From NCBI RefSeq assembly GCF_003797145.1, contig NZ_RKMG01000008.1, positions 1 through 64,000 of the forward strand: 64,000 nucleotides of DNA. The letters are read 5' to 3'. The stretch is from Aerococcus agrisoli (GTDB lineage: Bacteria > Bacillota > Bacilli > Lactobacillales > Aerococcaceae). The position numbers and the translations under genes were made by a program. Shown piece after piece: positions 17,069 through 24,187 of this stretch. The stretch's first letter is position 1. Every line of letters begins with the position of its first letter. Under the pieces are notes generated by a model. It was not told where the DNA came from, ran no database searches, and worked only from the letters and a program-made list of their open reading frames with translations.

Positions 17069-17680
17069 TTAGATTAATTTGTTGTAGTATTCAACGACTA
17101 GAGATTCGTCGATTTCTTGGTTCATTTCGTCACGTTGTGGTAAACGGATTAAAGAACCTTCTAATTTGTCAGCGTCGAATTGTACGTATGGTACGTGACC
17201 GTATACACCTTCAACAGCTTCTTTGATGATTGCTAGGTCTTTAGATTTTTCACGAACTGAAATTACTTGACCAGGAGCAACGCGGTATGATGGGATATCA
17301 ACGCGTTTGCCATCAACAGTGATGTGACCGTGGTTTACTAATTGACGAGCTTGACGACGAGTAGTTGCTAAACCTAAACGGTAAACTACGTTATCTAAAC
17401 GTTGTTCTAGTAAGATCATGAAGTTAACACCGTGTTTACCTTCTTTGATTTTACCAGCTTGTACGAACAAGTTAGCGAATTGTTTTTCGTTCATGCCGTA
17501 GATGAAACGTAATTTTTGTTTTTCTTGTAATTGCAAGCCGTATTCAGATAATTTAGAACGACGACCGTTACCATGTTCACCTGGTGCGTATGGACGACGA
17601 GCTAATTCTTTACCAGTACCTGAAATTGAGATACCTAAACGACGAGAAACTTTCCAGTTAGATCCTGTAAAACGAGACAT
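17069..17680 (-). CDS. rpsD: 30S ribosomal protein S4
   Basis: 203 aa primary 16S rRNA-binding protein that nucleates 30S assembly. The N-terminus [20 protein letters not shown] lacks the cysteine cluster of the zinc form, so this is the zinc-free type. The S4 RNA-binding domain covers about residues 95-155 ([28 protein letters not shown]). GGAGG precedes the chosen ATG; the frame is open 23 codons further upstream but that part is leader RNA. It is transcribed alone from its own promoter through a structured leader, as in Bacillus where S4 represses its own translation. Confidence 0.97.
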   Translation of the reverse strand: MSRFTGSNWKVSRRLGISISGTGKELARRPYAPGEHGNGRRSKLSEYGLQLQEKQKLRFIYGMNEKQFANLFVQAGKIKEGKHGVNFMILLEQRLDNVVYRLGLATTRRQARQLVNHGHITVDGKRVDIPSYRVAPGQVISVREKSKDLAIIKEAVEGVYGHVPYVQFDADKLEGSLIRLPQRDEMNQEIDESLVVEYYNKLI

Positions 17681-17689
17681 TATATAATT

Positions 17690-17867
17690 CCTCCATAAAG
17701 TTAATTTTTTGGAGTAAAATAATTTGTTAAGTTGACCGCATTCGTGCATTTCACCTTAGCGCTTTCGTCTTCTGCAGCCGCAGACTACTTGGCTGACTGA
17801 TGGCCTAGTGGCGTATCAGTGGTTGAAATGTTGACGAGCTTGCTTCAACTTTGCTGCATTATTTTAC
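17690..17867 (-). promoter_or_regulatory. Candidate S4-binding autoregulatory leader of rpsD
   Basis: The leader between promoter and ribosome site can be closed by a perfect ten-pair stem, 17714-17723/17858-17867, only about 20 bases before the rpsD ribosome site. Inside are further hairpins, for example 17830-17834/17845-17849 and the CTGCAG/CTGCGG region near 17775. Autogenous S4 leaders are known for rpsD of Bacillota; whether this one has the same pseudoknot was not worked out. Confidence 0.6.
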
Positions 17868-17876
17868 ACGCATACA

Positions 17877-17905
17877 ATCATACCAAAATGATTGTGATAA
17901 GTCAA
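17877..17905 (-). promoter_or_regulatory. Promoter of rpsD
   Basis: On minus TTGACT (17900-17905), 17 bases, TATGAT (17877-17882) with a TGG extension. It sits just below the mtnN stop codon. Confidence 0.8.
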
Positions 17906-17913
17906 TCAATATT

Positions 17914-18603
17914 TTAAGCGATGTGTTTTAAGTAGTCTAATGTAACTTTGGCTGCATTTTTACCAGCTGTTACAACGAATTCTTCGAATAAGACTTCTGC
18001 ATCTTGGCTCGCTGTATCAGAGATTGAACGGATTACGATACATGGGATACCAAATTTGTAAGCTACTTGAGCTACTGCGGCACCTTCCATTTCGGCACAT
18101 TGTGCACCTGGGAATGTTTCGTATAACCAGTTTACTTTTTCTACTGAATGGATAAATTGGTCACCTGATAAGATTAAACCAACAGTCGCGTTCAAGTCAG
18201 TGTTACGGTACGCTTCTAAGAAACCTTCTACTAAGTTTTCTGGTGCTTTATAACGTGCTGGCATTGAAGGTACTTGACCTAATTCATAACCAAAAGGACG
18301 AGAGTCTGCATCGTGATACATAGTAGCTTCACCGATAACAACATCACCGATTTGACGGTCTTGGGCAATCGCACCTGCTGATCCAGTGTTGATCATCACG
18401 TCTGGACCTTCTTGGGCAACTAATGTTGCGGCGATAGTTGAGTTGACTTTACCGATACCACAACGAACGATGATTAATTCGTGTCCTTCGTATTCAGCAT
18501 CCCACATTTCTGTGTCACCGATGATACCTCTTGACTTCATGTCTAAGTGTTCACGGTAGTAGCCAATTTCTTCTTCCATCGGGCAAATAATTGCAATTTT
18601 CAT
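17914..18603 (-). CDS. mtnN: 5'-methylthioadenosine/S-adenosylhomocysteine nucleosidase
   Basis: Hydrolyses methylthioadenosine and S-adenosylhomocysteine to adenine and a thioribose, feeding the activated-methyl cycle and autoinducer-2 formation. 229 aa. Family features: MKIAIICPMEEEI at the start (catalytic Glu), NTGSAGAI for the nucleobase loop, CAEMEGAAVAQVA for the sugar-binding Met-Glu, and RSISDTA with the catalytic Asp. GGAGGA lies ten bases before the chosen ATG, and the frame is open six codons further up without a site. Third gene after Nudix and an unknown membrane protein, as in related genomes. Confidence 0.95.
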   Translation of the reverse strand: MKIAIICPMEEEIGYYREHLDMKSRGIIGDTEMWDAEYEGHELIIVRCGIGKVNSTIAATLVAQEGPDVMINTGSAGAIAQDRQIGDVVIGEATMYHDADSRPFGYELGQVPSMPARYKAPENLVEGFLEAYRNTDLNATVGLILSGDQFIHSVEKVNWLYETFPGAQCAEMEGAAVAQVAYKFGIPCIVIRSISDTASQDAEVLFEEFVVTAGKNAAKVTLDYLKHIA

Positions 18604-18628
18604 GTAATCTAATTCCTCCATATAAATG

Positions 18629-19186
18629 TTAAATATAAAATGCGACGGCTGTCAGTATAATAATACCAATAACTAGCAAAATAATCGAGATGTTTAGGAA
18701 ACGATCCACCTTAGTTGTCCCTAATGTGAAGGTCCATTTCTTCTTGGCGTCCTCGTTTACTTCTCTTGAAGGCGCTACTTCTTCTACTTCTGTAGCTAGT
18801 GGTTGGTCAATCTCTTGGTCGTCTATTTGGTCAGATTCCTCATCAAATAGCTTTTCTTTCCAAGAGGACATCCGCATTTTTTCAGCAAAACCAGCCTTCT
18901 TCTCAGCTTTTGGTGCCTCTTCAACAACTGCTTCTTCGACTTCAGGCGTTTGGCTTTGGGCTGCGCGTAGGAAGTCAGCGGAGAATTTGCGCGGTGCGTC
19001 TAGGTCTTCATCGCGTTTGAATAGTTGCGTCGCGTCTAAATCGGTCTGTTTGGGCGCTTGTGGCGTCGGTTTTTCGGCGATTTGACTGGCTACTTGGGTG
19101 CCAGTTTTGTCACCCTTGTCGATTTTATTTTTCAAGGCGCGGTACTGGGCGCGCGTCAATTGTGGTTCGTCTTGTTGCTTGGTCAC
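18629..19186 (-). CDS. Unknown tail-anchored membrane protein
   Basis: About 185 aa, family not recognised. Charged, low-complexity cytoplasmic part (Gln, Glu, Lys, Asp rich, with TRAQYRALKNKI near the start) and a single C-terminal membrane helix (last 23 residues, SIILLVIGIIILTAVAF). No signal peptide. The start is taken as the GTG of MTKQQDEP: the ribosome site AGGTGA contains an earlier GTG, so that earlier codon cannot be the start. It lies between the Nudix gene and mtnN in one operon, and unknown membrane proteins at this position are common in Lactobacillales. Confidence 0.8.
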   Translation of the reverse strand: MTKQQDEPQLTRAQYRALKNKIDKGDKTGTQVASQIAEKPTPQAPKQTDLDATQLFKRDEDLDAPRKFSADFLRAAQSQTPEVEEAVVEEAPKAEKKAGFAEKMRMSSWKEKLFDEESDQIDDQEIDQPLATEVEEVAPSREVNEDAKKKWTFTLGTTKVDRFLNISIILLVIGIIILTAVAFYI

Positions 19187-19198
19187 TACTTTCACCTA

Positions 19199-19738
19199 CT
19201 ATCTATTTCCTAATAATTGCCAATATTGGATGGCATAAATGGTTTTCATATCACAAATTTCGCCGGTTTGGATGGCTGTTTTGGCTTGGTCGAAGTCGAG
19301 ATATACAAGCTCGATATTTTCGTCTTCGTCTTGCGCTGGTGCTTCTGCTAACTCGTAAACGTCCTCGCAGGCGTACATCTTAATGAATTCGTCGTTGTAG
19401 CCCGGTGTCACATAGAATCCGTCCATTTCAGTCCATGTGTCGGAAGCCAGTCCGGTCTCCTCAGCGAATTCGCGCTTAGCTGCCAGTAGCATGTCCTCAT
19501 CACGTTCGACTAAACCAGCAGGCACTTCAAGAATGGTTTGCTCAATCCCCTTGCGGAACTGTCTAACGAGTACGATTTTGTTGTCTCTTAGTGCAAAAAT
19601 GCCTACCGCCGGCCCATGAATAATTAATTCACGGTCTGCAAGTGCGCCATTTTGTAAACGGACTTGGTGTTTTTCTAAGTTTAGAATTTTTCCCTCGTAA
19701 ATTGTTTCTCGTTGAATTGTTTCTTCTCCAAATGCCAT
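19199..19738 (-). CDS. nudF: Nudix hydrolase, ADP-ribose pyrophosphatase type
   Basis: 179 aa. The Nudix box is complete: GLVERDEDMLLAAKREFAEETGL reads as G-x5-E-x7-REFAEETG. The preceding VRQFRKGIEQTILEVPAG is the NudF-type ADP-ribose region. Likely clears ADP-ribose to AMP and ribose 5-phosphate. The start is the ATG nine bases inside the longest frame, with AAAGGA at a nine-base distance. First gene of the Nudix, membrane protein, mtnN operon; the gene ends directly at the next ribosome site. Confidence 0.9.
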   Translation of the reverse strand: MAFGEETIQRETIYEGKILNLEKHQVRLQNGALADRELIIHGPAVGIFALRDNKIVLVRQFRKGIEQTILEVPAGLVERDEDMLLAAKREFAEETGLASDTWTEMDGFYVTPGYNDEFIKMYACEDVYELAEAPAQDEDENIELVYLDFDQAKTAIQTGEICDMKTIYAIQYWQLLGNR

Positions 19739-20004
19739 TGTTGCCAATCCTTTCTATTATTGCTTGATCTATTATTTCTAATCGCTAGAGAATCTTTTCA
19801 AGTTCATTCTAGCATTATTTTGCCTCATCTAACGAGTCTGGGCTGAATTTTAGGAGATTATTTAGTTTTCGCCCACAGAAAAATCCTAATTACCTTCATT
19901 ATCCTAACTGATAGAAAAGTATTTTGAAATAAGACTAGAGGCCGATGTTGTTTATTGGTGACACGGCTATAATAGGTTTAAAATTAGATTAAGGAGTGAC
20001 AGAC

Positions 20005-20649
20005 ATGCAAACTGTGCTACGTTTTACTCGTCGCCTAGCAACGTATCCCCTCTATTGGCCACTAAATTTAACCCTACTTGTGCTATTTCTACTATTTAAT
20101 ATCCATTGGTCGCAAGCCATTTTCTGGTTAGTGATGCTCAACTTTTTAGTATTCATCATTGGTCGGATCGTCCAAACCAATGAAGACCCTGTCGTCCGTT
20201 ATCAAGAAAAAGCCCAACAAAAACGCGTACCTAAATCACGTTTACCCTATTATCAGGCGTCACATTTAACTGACCAAGAAATTCAGTTTTTCCGTGGTGA
20301 AATGGCTGAAGCCTTGGCCAATATTGATAGCATTTTAAGTCACATCGATTACAATGCGCATCTAGCTATGCTATTTAAACGTTTTGATACCGAAGCGGCC
20401 TTGAAAGCTTATTTCCAAGCACTTACCAAAGCCCCTGAACAATTAAATTTAGCCAGCGATTTCCTATATCAATACCTACCACAATTGAAATCAGCCATTG
20501 ACCAATACATCGCAGTCAATGAACAAATGGACAAATCTGCGAGCAAAATTCAAAAATTATCCGATTTACGTAATCAAATTTCTGACCTTGCTGAAGCAAT
20601 TGCCGTATCCTATGAAAACTTCACCAGTGGTCAACATAAAGGAGTATAA
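20005..20649 (+). CDS. XpaC family protein
   Basis: 214 aa with two hydrophobic segments near the N-terminus (about residues 15-35 and 38-55) and a charged helical remainder. It matches the XpaC family (named for 5-bromo-4-chloroindolyl phosphate hydrolysis in Bacillus), whose biochemical role is uncertain. AAGGAG stands eight bases before the ATG. Two bases separate it from the TelA-like gene; the same pair (xpaC-yaaN) occurs in Bacillus, and both may act at the envelope under stress. A TATAAT lies at 19968-19973. Confidence 0.85.
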   Translation: MQTVLRFTRRLATYPLYWPLNLTLLVLFLLFNIHWSQAIFWLVMLNFLVFIIGRIVQTNEDPVVRYQEKAQQKRVPKSRLPYYQASHLTDQEIQFFRGEMAEALANIDSILSHIDYNAHLAMLFKRFDTEAALKAYFQALTKAPEQLNLASDFLYQYLPQLKSAIDQYIAVNEQMDKSASKIQKLSDLRNQISDLAEAIAVSYENFTSGQHKGV

Positions 20650-20651
20650 GT

Positions 20652-21863
20652 ATGACAAATTCTGAAAAAACAAATACCCAAACCAACCAAACAACAACTG
20701 ATCACAGCGCAACATCTGTTGATGATCTGATTGCCAATCCTTTCCAAGACACGACGGCTGCTCCTACTTTTACACCGAACCAAGCGCCAGCCGAAGCTGC
20801 TACTATGGAACAAACCGTATTCTCACAATTGACGGCAGAACGCCAAGAACAAGCCCGCGCCCTAGCTGAAAAAATTGATGCCGATGATAGTCAATCCATC
20901 GTTTCATACGGTGCCATGGCCCAAAAACAAATAGGGGAATTCTCCCACCAACTGATTAGCCAAGTACAAAACCAAGACTTAGGCGTAGTCGGCGAAGAAT
21001 TGCGTAATTTACTGGCGCATTTAAATGAAACGGACCCGAGCCAATTGACCAACCAAAAGCAAAGTCGCTTACAACGTTGGTTCAAAAAGCAAAAGGCTTC
21101 ATTATATGAAATGAACGCTAAGTATCAAAAAGTTGGCTACCAAATTGATGAAATTGCCAATCATTTAGGTAAACAAAAAAATGGCTTGTTAAATGACAAC
21201 CTACAACTAGAAAGCTTGTACCAACAAAACCTTGCTTTCTTCGAAGCTTTAAATGTTTATATCGCAGCTGCACAAATCAAAGCAGATAAACTTCGCAATG
21301 AAGACCTACCTGCTTTAAAACAAGCAATCACGAGTTCAGATGATCAAATGAACATTCAAAAAGTGGCTGACTTAGAACAATTTATCAATCGTTTGGAAAA
21401 ACGAATTTATGACTTAGAATTAACACGTCAAATCACCATCCAACAAGCACCACAAATCCGTTTGATTCAAAATACTAACCAAAACTTAGCTGAGAAGATA
21501 CAATCTTCTATTTATACTGCGATTCCATTATGGAAAAACCAAATTGCTATCCAATTATCCTTATATCGCCAAAAAGACGCTTTGGATGCACAAATCGCCG
21601 TTACAGATACAACGAACCAATTATTGACAGAAAATTCTGAATTATTAAAACAATCATCTATTGAAACAGCACGTCAATCTGAACGAGGTGTGGTCGATAT
21701 CGAAACCTTGAAACATTCGCAACAAAATCTGATTGATACCATTAAAGAAACCATGGCTATTCAAGAAGAAGGACGCGCTAAACGTCTACAAGCTGAACAA
21801 GATATGATCCAAATGGAGAACGAATTAAAACAACAATTGCTAAGTGGTGGCAAACAAGATTAA
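20652..21863 (+). CDS. Toxic anion resistance (TelA/YaaN) family protein
   Basis: 403 aa, soluble, almost wholly helical and Gln/Glu rich. An N-terminal disordered stretch of about 50 residues precedes the TelA-type core. The family was named for tellurite resistance but in Bacillota its real role is unclear, with links to cell-envelope antibiotics such as nisin in Listeria. Ribosome site AAAGGAG overlaps the end of xpaC. Co-transcribed with the XpaC gene; no terminator is obvious before the next promoter. Confidence 0.9.
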   Translation: MTNSEKTNTQTNQTTTDHSATSVDDLIANPFQDTTAAPTFTPNQAPAEAATMEQTVFSQLTAERQEQARALAEKIDADDSQSIVSYGAMAQKQIGEFSHQLISQVQNQDLGVVGEELRNLLAHLNETDPSQLTNQKQSRLQRWFKKQKASLYEMNAKYQKVGYQIDEIANHLGKQKNGLLNDNLQLESLYQQNLAFFEALNVYIAAAQIKADKLRNEDLPALKQAITSSDDQMNIQKVADLEQFINRLEKRIYDLELTRQITIQQAPQIRLIQNTNQNLAEKIQSSIYTAIPLWKNQIAIQLSLYRQKDALDAQIAVTDTTNQLLTENSELLKQSSIETARQSERGVVDIETLKHSQQNLIDTIKETMAIQEEGRAKRLQAEQDMIQMENELKQQLLSGGKQD

Positions 21864-21906
21864 AACTATCTTTGCCATATAACTTTATCTATTTTAAGTA
21901 ATATGA

Positions 21907-21936
21907 TATAATGTGTATATGAACGAAAACGTTCAT
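21907..21936 (+). promoter_or_regulatory. Candidate promoter and inverted repeat before the GlsB-like gene
   Basis: TATAAT (21907-21912) is followed seven bases later by a perfect inverted repeat, ATGAACG-AAAA-CGTTCAT (21919-21936), placed about at the transcription start. It could be an operator or a 5' stem-loop in the mRNA. The -35 is weak. Confidence 0.45.
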
Positions 21937-21969
21937 TAAAGAAGAAACAAAACGAATGGAGGAATTATA

Positions 21970-22215
21970 ATGGGCTGGTTATGGTCATTAATCGTCGGAG
22001 GACTAATTGGTTGGGGTGCTGGAGCAATCCTAGGCAAAGATGTACCTGGTGGTGTTATTGGTAACATTATCTGCGGTATGTTAGGTTCATGGATTGGTAG
22101 TACTTTCCTATCAAGCTTCGGTCCTGTAGTTGGTGGATATGCAGTTATCCCATCTCTAATCGGATCAATTGTTTTAATCTTAGTATTAAACTTTATCCTT
22201 AAACGTACTAAATAA
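21970..22215 (+). CDS. GlsB/YeaQ/YmgE family membrane protein
   Basis: 81 aa, glycine-rich, three membrane helices with the motif GGLIGWGAGAILGKDVPGG, which is the transglycosylase-associated (GlsB/YmgE) family. These small proteins are often induced by general stress in Lactobacillales, next to Gls24. TGGAGG before the ATG. Monocistronic with its own terminator. Confidence 0.88.
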   Translation: MGWLWSLIVGGLIGWGAGAILGKDVPGGVIGNIICGMLGSWIGSTFLSSFGPVVGGYAVIPSLIGSIVLILVLNFILKRTK

Positions 22216-22241
22216 GGTGCGTAAGCATCATTGAAACATTG

Positions 22242-22271
22242 AGCAGGAGCTTTTGCTTCTGCTTTTTTTTG
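22242..22271 (+). terminator. Terminator of the GlsB-like gene
   Basis: AGCAGGAGC-TTTT-GCTTCTGCT (22242-22263, one G-T pair) followed by a run of T. Confidence 0.85.
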
Positions 22272-22393
22272 GGCATTTTTATCTTGTTAGCGCCCTTTAC
22301 TTTAAAGATATTTTCTTGCAAAATTCATATTAATTGCCTTCAAGAAAATATTTTGTTATCGTAAAATTAACCTATAAAGAAAGGAGCAAGACA

Positions 22394-22918
22394 ATGGAAA
22401 ATAACAGCAAACGCTTTTCATGGACTGAATTATTACTTGGTATTATCTACGTAATTGTTGCATTTATTGCATTCAATAATCCAGTTGCAAGTCTTTTATC
22501 AATCATTTACGTATATGGTATGACAATGATTTTTGGTGGTATCATCGCCCTAATCGCCCGCAATAGTGTGAAGGAACGTTTCGGATTTGCTTTAACAGGA
22601 TCACTTATTTTAGCTATCTTACGTATTTTCTTTGGGGTCCTAGTTCTTTTTAACGTAGAAATTGGTTTCATCACCATTCCAATCCTATTCGCCCTTTGGT
22701 TCATCACTGAATCAATCACAGCGATTGTATTAACACGTGGTATCAAACCATTCTCAACAGCTTTATACTGGATTGCATTGATCATCGCAATCTTCTCATT
22801 AATCATTGGTATCTACTTATTATTCACACCAGTAGCAACATTAGCTATCCTACCATTCCTAGTTGGTATTTACTTCCTAACAAATGGTATCCAACTAATC
22901 GTAGCCGCTTTCGTATAA
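22394..22918 (+). CDS. HdeD/DUF308 family membrane protein
   Basis: 174 aa with six predicted membrane helices after a short polar start (MENNSKRFSWTELLL). It matches the HdeD/DUF308 family of multi-pass membrane proteins; HdeD of Escherichia is linked to acid resistance, and the role here is not known. AAGGAG at eight bases fixes the ATG, although the frame is open 20 codons upstream. Placed after the GlsB-like gene, another likely stress membrane protein, but with a separate terminator. Confidence 0.85.
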   Translation: MENNSKRFSWTELLLGIIYVIVAFIAFNNPVASLLSIIYVYGMTMIFGGIIALIARNSVKERFGFALTGSLILAILRIFFGVLVLFNVEIGFITIPILFALWFITESITAIVLTRGIKPFSTALYWIALIIAIFSLIIGIYLLFTPVATLAILPFLVGIYFLTNGIQLIVAAFV

Positions 22919-22952
22919 TCAGTACTGCTGATGTAAAAATAACAAGCAAAAC

Positions 22953-22988
22953 AAAAGCTAGCCAGGTTCGCACCTGACTAGCTTTTTT
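22953..22988 (+). terminator. Terminator of the HdeD-like gene
   Basis: Two stacked stems, AAGCTAG/CTAGCTT and CAGGT/ACCTG with a TCGC loop, then six T. Confidence 0.85.
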
Positions 22989-23057
22989 ATATGGAAGTAG
23001 TGGCATTTTTTGGATTGGTTTCATTATGGATATTTTATTAAAGTGAATAAATACATT

Positions 23058-23230
23058 ATCTGGAAACCACAGCCCTTTTTGCTTGTCATCTTTTCTCATT
23101 TTAGAAAGTTCAACACCTTGTGATTTTCGGTTAATCAAATTGGGAAAACACAGGCTTTCCTGCTTGTCATCTTTTCTCATTTGCGAAACCAAAACCCCTT
23201 TTGGTTTCCATTTTTCGTTTATTGTAGTTT
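23058..23230. repeat. Two-copy 84-base direct repeat
   Basis: A 21-base stretch containing GCTTGTCATCTTTTCTCATT occurs at 23078 and 23162, within two diverged units that each start GGAAAMCACAG. The TTTTCTCATTT part resembles the units of the array at 23449. Confidence 0.55.
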
Positions 23231-23254
23231 TAATATATACAATCTTTTTCAATT

Positions 23255-23330
23255 ATGAGATTCTGTATTTGAAAACAGGCTATAGTGCCTAAAAGGTAGG
23301 GTTGGTGCGCCACCAACCCATCATTATCAA
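23255..23330. repeat. Block shared (reversed) with 4826-4900
   Basis: Contains TATTTGAAAACAGGCTATAG, TGCC and GGTTGGTGCGCCACCAACC. The same words run in the opposite sense at 4826-4900. The GGTTGGTGCG/CGCCACCAACC part is a near-perfect hairpin. A run of ten A follows at 23331. Confidence 0.55.
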
Positions 23331-23448
23331 AAAAAAAAAATCATCAATCAACGGGATGACTTATTAAACCACAGGCAAATGAGGGCGAGATAACCTAGCA
23401 GCGATGATCCCCATGCATGCAAAGTTAGGGAGATTATCGAATGGCAGT

Positions 23449-23725
23449 TTATTTGATACATTATTTCTCATTTAATAAACATCACCGTTTTATTTGATAC
23501 GTTTTTTCTCATTTAGTAAACTTCAGCGCGTTATTTGATAGCTTTTTCAAAAATCGTATCTAATCGCTTTTTATTTGATACGTTTTTTCTCATTTAGTAA
23601 ACTTCAGCGCGTTATTTGATAGCTTTTTCAAAAATCGTATCTAATCGCTTTTTATTTGATACGTTTTTTCTCATAAAGTAAACTTCAGTACTTTATTTGA
23701 TAGCATTTGAGTATTTTTTTAAAAT
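23449..23725 (+). repeat. 40/41-base tandem repeat array
   Basis: The word TTATTTGATA begins at 23449, 23490, 23531, 23571, 23612, 23652 and (partly) 23693, giving steps of 41, 41, 40, 41, 40 and 41. Two unit types alternate: one continues CGTTTTTTCTCATTTAGTAA, the other GCTTTTTCAAAAATCGTATC, so part of the array is an 81-base higher-order repeat. Units are too similar throughout for CRISPR spacers. Function unknown. Confidence 0.85.
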
Positions 23726-23756
23726 TTAAATACAATTCTCGTACTTTGATAATAAA

Positions 23757-23885
23757 ATCGTCAATAAACAGGATAATTTATCAAGCCACAGGCGGGAGTG
23801 TATGTCCTTTAGCTGTGACTAGGCATGTAATTCGAGACCTTGGCTAGATTTCAAACCATGATAGACCTTAGCTTTCGAAGTTAAG
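23757..23885 (-). repeat. Degenerate dispersed repeat R5 (reverse)
   Basis: Reverse orientation copy of the R2 type, with CCACAGGCGGGAGTGTATGT, CCTTTAGCTGTGA, TTCGAGACCTTGGCTAGATT and AGACCTTAGC all recognisable but worn. Its outer tail (GTCAATAAACAGGAT) matches a second truncated tail at 23341-23385, so the tandem array lies between two related tails. Confidence 0.6.
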
Positions 23886-23928
23886 CTTCAACAAGTCAAA
23901 GAGTCACAAGAATACGATTTACTAGATA

Positions 23929-23960
23929 ATAAAAAAAGAACTGGCAATCGCCAGTTCTTT
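23929..23960 (-). terminator. Terminator of cspA
   Basis: GAACTGGC-AATC-GCCAGTTC (23938-23957) with seven A on plus, that is a T-tract on minus. Confidence 0.85.
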
Positions 23961-23973
23961 TCATTTCATCCAA

Positions 23974-24186
23974 TTAGCCCAAGCTAATGTTTACTGCTTG
24001 TGGTCCTCGTTTGCCTTCTGCAATTTCGAAGTGGACTTTTTGTCCGACAGTTAGTGATGATTGTTCTAAGTGAAGTAATGCTGAAAAATGAACGAAGATG
24101 TCATCTTCCTCAGGAAAATCCGGTAGTTCTATGAAACCAAAGCCCTCTTTTTCATTAAAGGTTTTGACAATTCCGTAATAAGCCAT
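23974..24186 (-). CDS. Cold shock domain protein
   Basis: 70 aa single cold-shock domain that binds single-stranded nucleic acid. RNP1-like motif EGFGFIEL and RNP2-like DIFVHFSAL are present, both slightly off the consensus KGFGFI and VFVHFS, and the loop (DFPEEDD) is longer than in CspA. GAGGAGG fixes the ATG of MAYYGIVKTF. It starts one base after the ileS stop, so it is the last gene of the dcw-ileS transcript. It may act as an RNA chaperone. Confidence 0.9.
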   Translation of the reverse strand: MAYYGIVKTFNEKEGFGFIELPDFPEEDDIFVHFSALLHLEQSSLTVGQKVHFEIAEGKRGPQAVNISLG

Positions 24187-24187
24187 A

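Noticed and set aside
17750-17870. tRNA gene upstream of rpsD
   Set aside because: Several hairpins but no GTTCGAATC-type T loop and no acceptor stem; it fits a leader RNA instead.
22845-23252. Open frame on minus of about 135 codons
   Set aside because: It crosses the end and terminator of the HdeD-like gene and the 84-base direct repeats; the protein repetition reflects the DNA repeat.
23449-23725. CRISPR array
   Set aside because: Repeats are spaced 40/41 bases but the spacers are copies of only two sequences, the repeated word is about 10 bases and no cas gene is near.
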